Notes under the pieces: generated by a model
The model's database searches: none
The model's input: the letters and a program-made list of their open reading frames with translations, nothing else
Told to the model about the DNA's origin: nothing
Part shown: in pieces, positions 1 to 10,550 of the stretch
Numbering within the stretch: position 1 is the stretch's first letter
How the letters are laid out: each line of letters begins with the position of its first letter
DNA from: an uncultured Lachnospiraceae bacterium
GTDB lineage: Bacteria; Bacillota; Clostridia; Lachnospirales; Lachnospiraceae
Length of the DNA: 64,000 bases
Assembly (NCBI GenBank): GCA_945949085.1
Contig: CAMFDJ010000006.1
Span: forward strand, 1-64,000
Direction of reading: 5' to 3'
Program-made: the position numbers and the translations under genes

Positions 1-4
1 CTTC

Positions 5-580
5 TCAGCAATTCTCACCATATACAAACTGGTTGTCTGAATCGGTAAGTGTCGGTCCAACCTTGTCCTTCTCAGACAATACTGGTTCAATTCCGTTTAG
101 TAACGTACCCCAATCTACAGCCACTTCAGGTGCATCATATCTCATGCCTCCTTCTGATGGCTTGTTATACACGTTATCGCACTTATATCTGAATTCCACA
201 TCATCGGTCAGCGTTAAGAATCCATGAGCAAATCCTCTTGGAATGAAGAACTGTCTGTGGTTTTCTGCGCTTAACTCTACCGATACCCACTGGCCATATG
301 TAGGAGAACCTTTTCTAATATCCACAGCGACATCAATAACGTTCCCCTTTGTGCAGGAAACAAGCTTTGCCTGTGCATAGGGAGGATTCTGCCAATGAAG
401 CCCACGAAGTGTGCCCTTCTGGGCAGAAAAGCTCATATTGTCCTGCACGAATTCTGCCTTTATTCCTAAAGCTTCATACTTAGGCTTATTATATGTCTCG
501 GTGAAATATCCTCTGTGGTCACCGAATACGTCAGTTTCAATGATAAGCACACCTGGTATTTTTGTTTCAATAGCTTTCAT
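5..580 (-). CDS. rfbC: dTDP-4-dehydrorhamnose 3,5-epimerase
   Basis: Full-length 191-residue RmlC family protein. It epimerises C3 and C5 of dTDP-4-dehydro-6-deoxyglucose in dTDP-L-rhamnose synthesis. The conserved GTLRGLHWQ stretch (about residues 57-64) holds the catalytic His62, and FIPRGFAHGF (about 112-121) is the second cupin signature. Its ATG shares one base with the stop codon of rfbA (TAATG), so the two are translationally coupled. The partner genes rfbB and rfbD are not in the window and may lie past the left edge, where transcription is heading. Identity is secure from the motifs and the pairing with rfbA. Confidence 0.95.
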   Translation of the reverse strand: MKAIETKIPGVLIIETDVFGDHRGYFTETYNKPKYEALGIKAEFVQDNMSFSAQKGTLRGLHWQNPPYAQAKLVSCTKGNVIDVAVDIRKGSPTYGQWVSVELSAENHRQFFIPRGFAHGFLTLTDDVEFRYKCDNVYNKPSEGGMRYDAPEVAVDWGTLLNGIEPVLSEKDKVGPTLTDSDNQFVYGENC

Positions 581-1467
581 TATCCTCGTACCTTCCCTTC
601 AGCAACAGCTTTGAGATGCTGGCCGTAAGGGCTCTTTCCGTATTTTTCTGCGGACTTTAAGAGTCCAGCTTTATCAATCCATCCATACCGGAATGCAATC
701 TCTTCAGGAGCAGAAATCTTGATACCCTGTCTCTTTTCTATCATCTGAACAAAATCCGCTGCTTCAACCAAACTATCCATAGTTCCGGTATCAAGCCATG
801 CAAAGCCTCTGCCCAGGAGCTGCACATCCAGTTTTCCTTCGTTTAAGTACATCTCGTTCAGAGTTGTGATTTCTAGCTCTCCACGAGCAGAAGGCTTAAC
901 TTCTTTTGCTTTCTTGTCCACACCTGCCGGGTAGAAGTACAAACCAGTAACTGCATAATTGGATTTTGGATTCTTTGGTTTTTCTTCAATGGAGGTAGCC
1001 TTCCAGTTCTCATCAAAAGCAACCACACCAAAGCGCTCTGGATCTGGAACATAGTATCCGAATACTGTGGCTCTTCCATTGACTTCAGCATCTTCCACAG
1101 CAGCTTTCAGTATTTTGCTGAACCCATTTCCATAGAAGATGTTATCTCCAAGGACCATAGCACCTGCTTCCCCGGCAAGGAACTCCTCTCCGAGAATAAA
1201 AGCCTGGGCAAGTCCGTCTGGAGAAGGTTGTACCTTGTATGAAAGATTTACGCCAAACTGGCTACCATCGCCCAAAAGCGATTCAAACCTCGGAGTATCC
1301 ACCGGTGTTGAGATGATAAGGATGTCCTTAATTCCTGCTAGCATCAATGTGGACAGCGGATAATAAATCATCGGCTTATCATACACAGGAAGTAATTGTT
1401 TACTTGTTACCATTGTTAAAGGATATAGCCTTGTTCCGGCTCCTCCGGCAAGAATAATACCTTTCAT
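580..1467 (-). CDS. rfbA: glucose-1-phosphate thymidylyltransferase
   Basis: RmlA family nucleotidyltransferase of about 295 residues. It makes dTDP-glucose from dTTP and glucose-1-phosphate, the first step to dTDP-rhamnose. The N-terminal loop GGAGTRLYP (residues 8-16) binds the nucleotide, and VLGDNIFYG and [10 protein letters not shown] follow as in the family. An upstream in-frame start at 1518 is possible, but the ATG at 1467 is preceded by GGAGG and begins exactly at the conserved MKGIILAGG, so it is preferred. A 313-base AT-rich gap separates it from the previous gene, so it may have its own promoter. Confidence 0.95.
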   Translation of the reverse strand: MKGIILAGGAGTRLYPLTMVTSKQLLPVYDKPMIYYPLSTLMLAGIKDILIISTPVDTPRFESLLGDGSQFGVNLSYKVQPSPDGLAQAFILGEEFLAGEAGAMVLGDNIFYGNGFSKILKAAVEDAEVNGRATVFGYYVPDPERFGVVAFDENWKATSIEEKPKNPKSNYAVTGLYFYPAGVDKKAKEVKPSARGELEITTLNEMYLNEGKLDVQLLGRGFAWLDTGTMDSLVEAADFVQMIEKRQGIKISAPEEIAFRYGWIDKAGLLKSAEKYGKSPYGQHLKAVAEGKVRG

Positions 1468-1780
1468 CACAATCCTCCAAAAGATAAAGCTATTCAAGAG
1501 CGGAAATATATTCCACAATTAATATCTCACTTAATGAATTAATGTATAATCTGTAATAATTGATAAATGATTAGTCCTTGATAGGACCAAGTATCGAACT
1601 AAAAATACTAAATTTGAGTTTCTCAGAAATACTATAGCCTAATACACTTGCGTAAATAGAATACGCAATACGCTATTTGGGTTTCAATAAATTACTTGTT
1701 CTAAGTGATATTGCTAGATCACAATAGTTTACTCTTCTTAATATCTCATTTTTAATCTTCTGATAATATATTATCTCAAG
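1468..1780. other. AT-rich intergenic gap
   Basis: 313 bases between rfbA and the acyltransferase gene. No ORF with a ribosome binding site and no convincing terminator or promoter was found. A short TCCT-TGAT-AGGA hairpin lies near 1573. The base composition matches the low-GC polysaccharide genes beside it. Confidence 0.5.
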
Positions 1781-2785
1781 CTAACCTAAAAATAGCACTC
1801 GTATTTTTCTAGTCTCATTTACAAATAAATATATTACGATACCAACTAAGCAGCATACTCCTACATATATGTATGGATTATAGTATAGGCTAATCATTTC
1901 AAACAAATACTGTCTTATAGGAATATGTATAAACATAATTATCAACGATGATCTTCCGCACATTTGCATAATAGCACTAAGTATTTTTACCTTATTAATT
2001 GCACGCGAAATATACATTAATACACAACCGAAAATTATCGGCAAAGAAAAAGGTAACAAGAAACTTTTGTATAAAGAGTATTTCATATCCATCCTATAAG
2101 AGAATTTGTTCAGGACACTCAATATAATAAAAAATAAAGCAAGTATAGTACTTGAAATACATAAGATAATATTACCTGTTCCATCAATCTTTGACATTTG
2201 TCTCTTAAGTCGCTTTCCAACAATTATATATGAAGTAGCCAATAAGCAGACATCAGCGTTCCACGGAAAACACAGGTATAACGGGATATTCGAGGATACA
2301 TCTGGAATAAACAATACAGATTCTACAATCGCCAATAAATACATGCCTATACAGGTTAAAACTTCAATTCTTTCGTTGAAATACTTCTCTAGAATGAACA
2401 CAAAGCACGAAGATACAAGCAAAACAGGTAGAAACCAATATACTCCTTGGTAGATTTTCCCACCCCAAAAAAAGGACAAACACCTATAAATGATTCGTTG
2501 AATCGATAACCGTTCAATAAGAACCATAGGGATAAAATCCAAACAAATAAAATAAAACAACCAAGGAATTAGTAATCGTTTGACTTTTTTTCGTACAAAG
2601 ACATTAAACTCTATTTCTTGTTTTTTCCATAAATATCCATTGATAATAAAAAATAAAGGCATATGAAACCAGAATATTATATCTGAATAGTCTATATTCG
2701 AATGTCCCAGCACAACACATATTATGAGAATACCTTTTATGATATCAATCCATTCTTCTCTTTTGAATTTCGCTTCTTCAATCAT
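1781..2785 (-). CDS. membrane acyltransferase, family 3
   Basis: 334-residue polytopic membrane protein of the Acyl_transf_3 (OafA/OatA-like) family. These enzymes move acyl groups such as acetyl across the membrane onto sugars. The signature is the early helix ending in VVLGHSN with its conserved His (about residues 19-30), followed by about ten hydrophobic helices and FWFHMPLFFIINGYL. It starts 2 bases after the stop of the flippase gene, so the two form one transcript. It probably decorates the repeat unit of this locus. The acceptor and acyl group cannot be told from sequence. Confidence 0.85.
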   Translation of the reverse strand: MIEEAKFKREEWIDIIKGILIICVVLGHSNIDYSDIIFWFHMPLFFIINGYLWKKQEIEFNVFVRKKVKRLLIPWLFYFICLDFIPMVLIERLSIQRIIYRCLSFFWGGKIYQGVYWFLPVLLVSSCFVFILEKYFNERIEVLTCIGMYLLAIVESVLFIPDVSSNIPLYLCFPWNADVCLLATSYIIVGKRLKRQMSKIDGTGNIILCISSTILALFFIILSVLNKFSYRMDMKYSLYKSFLLPFSLPIIFGCVLMYISRAINKVKILSAIMQMCGRSSLIIMFIHIPIRQYLFEMISLYYNPYIYVGVCCLVGIVIYLFVNETRKIRVLFLG

Positions 2786-2787
2786 AC

Positions 2788-4251
2788 TTATACCACTTTC
2801 TTGGTGTTTAATTTGAAATACAAGAAAAATGAAATTACACTTTCAAGTACAAAAAGCACAAATCCTAAGATGCAGAATTGGATAAAAGTGCATTCTCGAA
2901 AATCCATCAAAATAGCAATTACAATATTAATGCACAATAATACAGATGTTTTAATTACATCACTTAGATAACTTCTAAATGGTTTTTGTAAGACATTCTT
3001 CTTTAAATAAACTATCAAATATACAAATCTATAAACAACTGCAATTAATGTACCTATTGCAACACCAATCAAACCATATCGAGTAATCAATATAAGTGAT
3101 AAAGCTAGATTTAATATGGCCTCCATAACGGCTCCAAAGTTCGTTTCTTTAAATTTTCCTGCTGCCAATACCAAAAATCTAAATGGCTCCCTAATACAAA
3201 AAATCATATTTGCAACCGTGATTAAAATCGCAAAAATTGGTTGATAATAATTAGCGTCATGGATATTTTGTGTATATAATGACACAAACGGAATAATAAG
3301 AATCAAGCAAGTGCCAAACATAGCAATAGTTATTGATAGATTAAAACGATTGAATTTTTCAAAATTATTTTTTAATAATTCCTTTTCTCCTTGTGCATAA
3401 TACTTGCCTAACGCACTTTGATAACTGTTCGTCATTGATGAAATTATGGATCGTAGTGCAGTTATCGGCAGCAAATAAACAGTATATACACTGACATCTG
3501 TTAACGAAAGAAACAGAGTTATAACGACAATATCAGTATTTAAGTTAACAAAGTGAGCAAGATTCTGAGCAAAGCCATCCCACCGGTTTGAGATAATATA
3601 CCCACTTTTTGACTTATCCGATTTCAAATAACGAAATTTCTTCTCAACAAAAAATATCAATATTATTGGCTGCAATAAAAAAGCAAAAGCTGAACACAGT
3701 TTTATTAAATGAATTGACGGGAAAACATAAATTAAAACTACTGATAGTATTAGGTTAATCAACACAGTAGCTGCTGATACAATATTGACAATGTATATCT
3801 TCTGCTGTGCCTGTAAAAGTAACTTATATGTTATCGCAAACAAGTATTGTACTAAAGTGGTAAATGATAATATATATACCAATGAACATACAAATCCAAA
3901 AGAATAGTCGGTCTTGAATATATACCCATAAACAATGCTAAGTACCACTGTGTAGATAACAAAAATAATGGCTAATTTCGTAAAAAACTTTTGACAGGAG
4001 CCGAGAATACTTTTAATCTGATTATCATCCCTATCATTTATGGGCTTATATAGTTCGGCAAGTACTACTGCACCCAACCCACCTTCCAACAGTGAAATAA
4101 AACTCAGAAATTGGGTAATTGATGATACCATTCCGTTCAACTCAGAACCAAAGGTCCCAATGATAATTCTAGGCAAAATTAGTCCAGATAACATCGTTGC
4201 GACTTGAAATATCAAAGATGTTATCAGATTTTTTTTCTTGTTCATTCTCAT
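2788..4251 (-). CDS. Wzx-like polysaccharide flippase
   Basis: 487-residue protein with 12 to 14 hydrophobic helices. It resembles the MATE/MVF-like polysaccharide export family that flips undecaprenyl-diphosphate-linked repeat units to the outer face of the membrane. The start LITSLIFQVATMLSGLILPRI and the FGSELNGM motif near residue 36 are typical of such proteins in gut Firmicutes. Its place between a glycosyltransferase and an acyltransferase, with a Wzy-like gene nearby, supports a Wzx/Wzy-dependent pathway. Codon use is strongly AT-rich, as in the genes around it. Confidence 0.87.
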   Translation of the reverse strand: MRMNKKKNLITSLIFQVATMLSGLILPRIIIGTFGSELNGMVSSITQFLSFISLLEGGLGAVVLAELYKPINDRDDNQIKSILGSCQKFFTKLAIIFVIYTVVLSIVYGYIFKTDYSFGFVCSLVYILSFTTLVQYLFAITYKLLLQAQQKIYIVNIVSAATVLINLILSVVLIYVFPSIHLIKLCSAFAFLLQPIILIFFVEKKFRYLKSDKSKSGYIISNRWDGFAQNLAHFVNLNTDIVVITLFLSLTDVSVYTVYLLPITALRSIISSMTNSYQSALGKYYAQGEKELLKNNFEKFNRFNLSITIAMFGTCLILIIPFVSLYTQNIHDANYYQPIFAILITVANMIFCIREPFRFLVLAAGKFKETNFGAVMEAILNLALSLILITRYGLIGVAIGTLIAVVYRFVYLIVYLKKNVLQKPFRSYLSDVIKTSVLLCINIVIAILMDFRECTFIQFCILGFVLFVLESVISFFLYFKLNTKKVV

Positions 4252-4359
4252 AATTAATAAGGATCCTTTTCTTTTGACCTGTCGTTACGTGAAATCCCAC
4301 ACAATCTGAACATTGGTTACAAACTGCTTGCTGGTCCTAGATATTCAGCCAAAATGAAA

Positions 4360-5550
4360 CTATCTGCTTCTATAAACAATTTGTTGAATGCATTTAGGAG
4401 TAAAGGGAAGTATATTTTTTAGTAATAGTTTCATCTCTTTTTGGGATTGAGTTTTAATCCTATTTTTTAATTGCTCCAGATTGACTTCTTTAACTTCACT
4501 GTTTGTAAACGCGTCAGACACTAATTCTATTCTGCTATCCCAGTCCCATAAATTCTCAGCAACCTTACGGGCAACATCTCTGTATTGTAATAAATCCTTT
4601 TTGTTCTCGACATAGTAATTCATTGCTGCTATTAGTGATTTTTCATTTACAAAAGCCAATGGCCAGTAGTATGCATCCCATCTACATCTATACTCGTCAA
4701 CTTTTACTAATCGCCCTACTTCTTCTGTAACAACCTCATTCATAGGTGCACAATCAGTTGCAATAACGGGCATGCCAGAAGCTAATGCCTCATACATAGT
4801 CAACCCAAGACCATCCAAAGTTGTAGGATAAACGTATACATCCCCCATATAATAAAGTCCTGGTGCACTTACTGTTTTTTCTATGACAGTAATCCCATAT
4901 TTTTCAAGATTGTCAATTTTTTTACCAATCAGATCAGATAATGGTACTTGGGTATGAATAATTAGTTCGGCTTCTTCATATAATTTACCATTTATGAATG
5001 ACTCAATTAGTACATCTGTTCCTTTTCGGTTTGACATTCCTGCAGAATGAAAAAAACGAACTTTTTCTGCATTGCTTTTCTTGTAATCATAAAGCTGTAT
5101 ATCCGTTCCCCAAGGAATGTAATAACACTGCTTAAACTTTGAAAAAACAGAATAGTGCCTTTTAGTGTTACATATCAGAAAATCATATATCGCGAAATCA
5201 TCAACGGTACTCTGAGTATAGTAATCAATGTATGTTCCAATTTTTAGTTGTGGATAATTGATTTTCAAACGAATTACGCTTTTAATATCACGTTGTTCGT
5301 TAAAAAAAATGCATTCGATTTTATTATTATCTATCCATTTGGCAACATGTCTATAATCAAGGTTTGTATCGTATAACTTTTTCCCCCAAGTTACATTTTC
5401 TCTGTCCCATTTGGGGTTACCTACAGCGTACTTTTCCCCTCTGGCATATATGTACACATTATGACCTTTTTTTTCTAATAGCTCCGCATATTGCTTTGTT
5501 ACATATGCAGCTCCACGTTCAAACCAAGTAGTAATAAATCCTATATTCAT
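4360..5550 (-). CDS. glycosyltransferase, GT4-like
   Basis: About 396 residues with a GT-B fold layout: an N-terminal acceptor domain starting MNIGFITTWFERGAAYV and a C-terminal nucleotide-sugar domain. The C-terminal part has RFFHSAGMSNRKGTDVL and VYPTTLDGLGLTMYEALASGMPVIATD, where the EX7E-type segment usually binds the donor. It is probably cytoplasmic or membrane-associated and adds one sugar of the repeat unit. The longer frame begins with a TTG at 5556. The ATG at 5550 starts exactly at the conserved MNIGF and is chosen, although no strong ribosome binding site precedes either. Donor and linkage are unknown. Confidence 0.85.
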   Translation of the reverse strand: MNIGFITTWFERGAAYVTKQYAELLEKKGHNVYIYARGEKYAVGNPKWDRENVTWGKKLYDTNLDYRHVAKWIDNNKIECIFFNEQRDIKSVIRLKINYPQLKIGTYIDYYTQSTVDDFAIYDFLICNTKRHYSVFSKFKQCYYIPWGTDIQLYDYKKSNAEKVRFFHSAGMSNRKGTDVLIESFINGKLYEEAELIIHTQVPLSDLIGKKIDNLEKYGITVIEKTVSAPGLYYMGDVYVYPTTLDGLGLTMYEALASGMPVIATDCAPMNEVVTEEVGRLVKVDEYRCRWDAYYWPLAFVNEKSLIAAMNYYVENKKDLLQYRDVARKVAENLWDWDSRIELVSDAFTNSEVKEVNLEQLKNRIKTQSQKEMKLLLKNILPFTPKCIQQIVYRSR

Positions 5551-5600
5551 ATGCAATTAATCAGGCAGCCCTGAATCTCCTTTCTACTAAAGAGTGTGTA

Positions 5601-7028
5601 TTATAATTTTGTTCCAAAAACAAATTTTTCATTGGCTTTTGATGCAATCCAAAGAGGAATAATGTTCATCGTCAATATATGAATGAAAGTCGGAAAATTA
5701 TACATGAAAGGGGTAAGTGCAAAAACTAATGTTAACATACCCATTACCAAAATATTTCCTTCTCCGTTTCTCCACTTCCTTTCCATTTTTTTGGATAGAT
5801 AAATTGGAATTGCAGAAAAGAACGGTCCAATCACAGGGGAAAAATAATAAACCCACTGAGAAACATAAGGTAATACTGCGCCTCCGTTAAATTTTGTGCC
5901 ATAAAGATAATAGTTGAAAATATCCGAAGAGTTTTCACTATCAAAAAATATATTAATCGGGCTTATATTTGCGATACCATCACCCAAAAATAACATTTCG
6001 ATTTTTTCAAATAAGTTTAAATCTCTAACCTCGTATGCGAACTGAGCTTGATAAACATTATAGTAGCCGTTAGTATAGTCTTGAATCATTTGAGATAAAG
6101 ATTGATATGTTAGAACATTCTTTAAATAACTAAGTACTAATGCTATACCCGCAAAACTCCCAATTACAATTCCAACAAACAAAAAGAACTTTCGTTCCTT
6201 TGGATATAATATATATAGCTGAAACAGTAATACTATCGATGATGTCAAACTAATTACCATACTTGTTGTACCAATCATCATATTTAGAACTACTATTAAT
6301 GCAGACAAATAGAAATATTTCCTTTTTGCATATATGCAAGATTTTCGGAACAATCTGATAATTATATATTCGATAATAATGTATCTAGATATTTCTGCAA
6401 ATACATTTGATATCCAACCAACTCCCCTAGGAAGCGAATCTATAGTAGATGTTGTATCAATGGCTAATGAACTCATGTCGTTGTTAAAAATAAAGCTATA
6501 GATATTTCTAACACCAGGAAAGGCCAAAAAAAGCAGTACGGTGAAAGCAATAATTATAAACGAGGAAATTTTTAAAGAAGCGTAATTCTTTTTTTGCATT
6601 ATTTTATTAATATAATCATCATCCTCAATTCTAATTTCAGAAAAATTACGGCACGCATACAATGTATAATAGATGACAATGATTTCCATAAACATGATAA
6701 TTATAGTGTTAACCATAATATCCTTATTAAATGAATATGTGTATAGACCTTGAGGATAACCTTCAATCATGACTATCAATGGAGTAACCACATAGCGGAT
6801 AAACTCCATCAGCACTACAATAATAGTTACGATGGTAATATTATTGTATATTTGCAAAAACAAAATATTTACAACAGCAAAAACTAGTGGCAACACAGGC
6901 ATATACAAGTACATGCCCGTTGGTTTTGAGTCAAAAACAAATATTGCGATACATACTGCTGCCAAAGATAATGACGCTCCTATCGATTTAAGCCTTAGTC
7001 CACTTGTTTTAATTGTTGTAGAATTCAT
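5601..7028 (-). CDS. Wzy-like O-antigen/capsule polymerase
   Basis: Hydrophobic protein of about 475 residues with at least ten predicted membrane helices and no soluble catalytic domain. A larger non-cytoplasmic loop near residues 315-370 (around YYNVYQAQFAYEVRDLN) fits the periplasmic loop of Wzy polymerases. Sequence similarity within this class is low, so the call rests on topology, size and position between two glycosyltransferase/acyltransferase blocks with a Wzx gene nearby. The frame is open to an ATG at 7052. The ATG at 7028 with AAGG about 11 bases upstream is equally or more likely. Confidence 0.75.
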   Translation of the reverse strand: MNSTTIKTSGLRLKSIGASLSLAAVCIAIFVFDSKPTGMYLYMPVLPLVFAVVNILFLQIYNNITIVTIIVVLMEFIRYVVTPLIVMIEGYPQGLYTYSFNKDIMVNTIIIMFMEIIVIYYTLYACRNFSEIRIEDDDYINKIMQKKNYASLKISSFIIIAFTVLLFLAFPGVRNIYSFIFNNDMSSLAIDTTSTIDSLPRGVGWISNVFAEISRYIIIEYIIIRLFRKSCIYAKRKYFYLSALIVVLNMMIGTTSMVISLTSSIVLLFQLYILYPKERKFFLFVGIVIGSFAGIALVLSYLKNVLTYQSLSQMIQDYTNGYYNVYQAQFAYEVRDLNLFEKIEMLFLGDGIANISPINIFFDSENSSDIFNYYLYGTKFNGGAVLPYVSQWVYYFSPVIGPFFSAIPIYLSKKMERKWRNGEGNILVMGMLTLVFALTPFMYNFPTFIHILTMNIIPLWIASKANEKFVFGTKL

Positions 7029-7228
7029 ACCGACATATACCTTTCTTATCATTAACCGTTATGCAATAGATGTTTAATTTTGATCTGCTATTATATCCAA
7101 TACCTAATACAATCATCATAATATTAAAATATGATACTATTCTCGTATCCCTGTTTCTGTTCTTGATCCGTCTAATATTTCACAATGTGGGATTATGAAT
7201 ATTTCGCATCTTTTTCAAAACGACCTAT

Positions 7229-8239
7229 TTACTTATTCATCCCGAGTAATAATCTGCTAAGCACTTTACTTCTTCTAATAATAAACTTAGATATGAATAT
7301 TGGAGCTACGTAAGATATAATAGTAGCAATTAATACATATGGAGTATAACTGATACCAATTATCTTATATAAGACAATTCTCAAAAACACTAGTATTGGT
7401 CCAGACATTATAAAAATATCCATACCATACTCCCCTATTTGTGCAATGATTTCATTCTTTGCAAACTTCTCAGAGAGAATGTATATAATCATTATGCCAG
7501 AAATTGATGTAACAATACTTATCAGGCCATTCAAGTCAGTTTCATACTGATGAATCAGAACAAACGATGAAACAAATATACCCCCGGATATCAAAGCATA
7601 TTTTGCTTTTACTAAATTATCATGAATGAATGTGTAAGACTTGTGACAATATATCCCCAACAAATAATAGAATAAATATAAGAATACCCATTCTATTGGT
7701 TCGATGATACTTACATATTTCCCAATAATAATCATTAGAAAACTGATTAGAAACGCACATTTTAAACCTCTATCAGATCTTATTAACCAGATAAAGATGA
7801 TTGATATCATAAACAGCGCATAAAGGAACCATAGACCCGAATATGGATTATCACCTATCAACATCCTCCATATTCTTGCAATGTTGAACTCTGCGCTAGC
7901 GTATTGGGCCAATAGTATCCTAAAAGGGATATATAATATTCCCCAACAAAAATACGGCACCATCAATCTCTTGAATTTCTTCAGAGTTCTATTCAAACAA
8001 TCTTGTACATCGATTGAATACTTGTCTGAAACAAAGCCCGACAAAAAAATAAACAAAGGCATGTGAAAACTATATATAATATTGAATACAGCACGCCATA
8101 TATTATTCTGGATTCCTCCCTGAAGAGATGCGTCCGGGAACGCGTGACCAAGTACAACAAGGAAAATCCCAATTGCTCTAGCTACATCAATTGATGAATA
8201 GTATTGCTTCTCATTTTTTCTTATCATATAACACATCAC
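7229..8239 (-). CDS. membrane acyltransferase, family 3
   Basis: 336 residues, Acyl_transf_3 family, with about ten membrane helices. The first helix contains GIFLVVLGHAFPD with the conserved His, and SFHMPLFIFLSGF follows near residue 58. It is a second acyltransferase of the locus and is only distantly similar to the one at 1.8 kb, so two different decorations or two acceptor sugars are possible. Its start lies inside the 3' end of the upstream glycosyltransferase gene. The exact start (GTG 8239, ATG 8236 or ATG 8227) is undecided. Confidence 0.85.
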   Translation of the reverse strand: MMCYMIRKNEKQYYSSIDVARAIGIFLVVLGHAFPDASLQGGIQNNIWRAVFNIIYSFHMPLFIFLSGFVSDKYSIDVQDCLNRTLKKFKRLMVPYFCWGILYIPFRILLAQYASAEFNIARIWRMLIGDNPYSGLWFLYALFMISIIFIWLIRSDRGLKCAFLISFLMIIIGKYVSIIEPIEWVFLYLFYYLLGIYCHKSYTFIHDNLVKAKYALISGGIFVSSFVLIHQYETDLNGLISIVTSISGIMIIYILSEKFAKNEIIAQIGEYGMDIFIMSGPILVFLRIVLYKIIGISYTPYVLIATIISYVAPIFISKFIIRRSKVLSRLLLGMNK

Positions 8240-9392
8240 ACGCTTCTATTATTGTACTAAACATTTCCTTGTGCCCGTTTACAGCATTATCGCCACTTGT
8301 CTTCTCAGAATAGTACTTATAGACATTTTCAAGGGCTATCGAATAGTCCTCATCCGATTGGCCAGCTATTTTTTCCAAGGCTTCAGTGAACTGACAGACC
8401 TCTTTTAAGTCACAAACATATCCTGCTCGATTATCCAGATCATCCCAAGGAGTTGTTCCTCTGCTCAATACTACCTGGCATCCATTTGCTAATCCCTCTG
8501 CAATAACATGACCATAATTCTCATTCAATGTTGGGAAAAGGAAGCAATCATATTGTTGATATACGGCTCCTACTTCTGCCGGGTTTACCTTTCCACAATA
8601 TCTGATATTCACATTATCGGGAGACTTGGAGATTTCTTCCTCACACGCTTTCCAGTAATCCTCAGATTCAATAGGTCCGTATATATCAAATACTGCTTTG
8701 GATTTCATCTTATTTACTGCTTGAATTGCAAAAAGCAAATTCTTTACTTCATGAATTCGAGAGATAAACATGATGCGAATTGTGCCAGCTTCCTTGGTAT
8801 ATTTATCTTCTCTAGCGTGAGCAACAACACCAATATTAGGCACTTCAAAAATCCTATCCTTCTTAATATGGAAGTATTTCATCAGTCCAACAATCTCATC
8901 ATCACTCGTTGCATGAAAGAATACGTTATTCTTTTTATATATCCCCATCATAGAAACCAAAGCTGCGTATGGATACTTCTTATATCCTTTAAGCTTCATT
9001 CTATCCGGGCTAGCTTCTCCACGTGGAGATATTACAACGGGGATTCCCAGTTTTTCCCCAACTCTGATGGCGTTATGAATTTTATTTGGTACAAGAAGTC
9101 CCGAAAACCACATCAAATCAGCATTTACTTCTTTGATGAAATCCTCAGTTGCCTTATAGTTAAAATCTAGCTCCCCATCTTTGTGATACCTGACATGAGC
9201 AGCGCCAACATCGTACCAATCATCACCTATACCTGGGAATGGAGTAGAATCACCAAAATCGTGGTTTGCAGCTTCAATATAAAATTCAAATTCTCCTTTG
9301 AGTGCATTAACTGCATTACTGATACTTGTTACTGGACCTCCACACTTTACTGCTGGAATATAGTAGTCGTTAAATGCCAGAATTTTTTTCAT
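8211..9392 (-). CDS. glycosyltransferase, GT4-like
   Basis: About 393 residues, two-domain GT-B glycosyltransferase. The N-terminus MKKILAFNDYYIPAVKCGGP has the glycine-rich acceptor loop of GT4 enzymes. The C-terminal domain has IRIMFISRIHEVKNLLFAI and CFLFPTLNENYGHVIAEGLANG, where E-N-Y-G-H-V-I-A-E forms the EX7E donor-binding segment. The ATG at 9392 is preceded by GGAGG five bases upstream, which decides against the earlier TTG at 9404. It overlaps the genes on both sides (23 bases upstream, about 29 downstream), indicating tight operon coupling. Specificity is unknown. Confidence 0.88.
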   Translation of the reverse strand: MKKILAFNDYYIPAVKCGGPVTSISNAVNALKGEFEFYIEAANHDFGDSTPFPGIGDDWYDVGAAHVRYHKDGELDFNYKATEDFIKEVNADLMWFSGLLVPNKIHNAIRVGEKLGIPVVISPRGEASPDRMKLKGYKKYPYAALVSMMGIYKKNNVFFHATSDDEIVGLMKYFHIKKDRIFEVPNIGVVAHAREDKYTKEAGTIRIMFISRIHEVKNLLFAIQAVNKMKSKAVFDIYGPIESEDYWKACEEEISKSPDNVNIRYCGKVNPAEVGAVYQQYDCFLFPTLNENYGHVIAEGLANGCQVVLSRGTTPWDDLDNRAGYVCDLKEVCQFTEALEKIAGQSDEDYSIALENVYKYYSEKTSGDNAVNGHKEMFSTIIEACDVLYDKKK

Positions 9393-10536
9393 TTTTTCCT
9401 CCAATAAGATTATCCATATTATTGTAAAAACTATTCAAACTGAAATAAGTCTTATGAACATCACAAACATTGTTTCTAATGCACACATACTCTTGAACAG
9501 TCATACGTAGAATTCTCTCAGCTACATCCTCGCAATTATCTGAACTGATATTGAATCCCAAGTTATATTTCATAACCATCTCACCAATGTCAGCGCCGAT
9601 ATTATTGATCATTGGAATTCCAAATGAAAAATAATCTAAAGATTTCATTGTCATCCCAACATACACATCGCTTTTCATTACATTCAGAGCATAATGGCAT
9701 TTTGCAAAAATCTCTTTTTTCTTTTCATCATCAAAGATAACGCCATGGAAACAGACTTCACCACCTGCATTTTTTAGGCTTTCAATCATATCATCTCTTT
9801 TCTCTCCGTCGCCAATGATATGAATACGTACAGGTCTCTTTTCAGAAATCTGCTTAACAAGCGATGCAACAATATCGTAATCGATAATATTGTTGATGGA
9901 CCCCAGATAACACAGTTCAACTACATCTTGAATCGAATCAAAAGAACAGTTCTCTAAATATTTTGCTTCCTTGCAAAAGTATACGGTATATATTTGTCTC
10001 AGTCCGGTATTATTAATCAGCTGGTTTTTGAATAAATTGCACTCGGCAATAACAACATCTGAATTATACAGATAACTATCTCTCAGATTTTTCCAAACGC
10101 AAAAAGGCAGCCATCCAAGCTTCTTAATTGTGCTACTAACCGGCATTGTTTCAGGCCACATATCACCTATTTCGGTAATTAGTTTAAAGCCGCTCTTGCG
10201 CTTTAATTGCGAAATCCGTCTAATTGTAGAATTGGGTGGAGCACAATGATATACTAAATCATAATTCCTCTCGGATAATAATTTCTTCACGCCATTTGCA
10301 AATTCTATATGAGACAGAATTCTTGCGATAGAAAGATTCTTTTTATATTCCCTTACCTTTATGTATTCAATATTTCCGGGATGAACAGCAACATATTTCC
10401 TTTTATTTCTGTGATCATAATCCGCAATAACAAAATCTACTTCATATCCAGCATCCTCTAGATATTTACATACATATTTTGTTCTTGTATCGTAATCATA
10501 GTTATCGTTACATGAAATTATTGCCGCTTTCTTCAT
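9370..10536 (-). CDS. glycosyltransferase, GT-B fold
   Basis: 388 residues. The N-terminus MKKAAIISCNDNYDYDTRTKYVCKYL with EDAGYEVDFV is typical of glycosyltransferases acting early in repeat-unit assembly. The C-terminal half has VRIHIIGDGEKRDDM and ALNVMKSDVYVGMTMKSLDYFSFGIPMINN, the nucleotide-sugar binding region of GT4-like enzymes with a weak EX7E element. It follows the ATP-grasp gene by 14 bases. Given the order phosphoglycosyltransferase, ligase, then this gene, it may add the second sugar to the lipid-linked first sugar. That role is inferred from position only. Confidence 0.82.
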   Translation of the reverse strand: MKKAAIISCNDNYDYDTRTKYVCKYLEDAGYEVDFVIADYDHRNKRKYVAVHPGNIEYIKVREYKKNLSIARILSHIEFANGVKKLLSERNYDLVYHCAPPNSTIRRISQLKRKSGFKLITEIGDMWPETMPVSSTIKKLGWLPFCVWKNLRDSYLYNSDVVIAECNLFKNQLINNTGLRQIYTVYFCKEAKYLENCSFDSIQDVVELCYLGSINNIIDYDIVASLVKQISEKRPVRIHIIGDGEKRDDMIESLKNAGGEVCFHGVIFDDEKKKEIFAKCHYALNVMKSDVYVGMTMKSLDYFSFGIPMINNIGADIGEMVMKYNLGFNISSDNCEDVAERILRMTVQEYVCIRNNVCDVHKTYFSLNSFYNNMDNLIGGKNEKNSGI

Positions 10537-10550
10537 CCTAGCTTACCCTT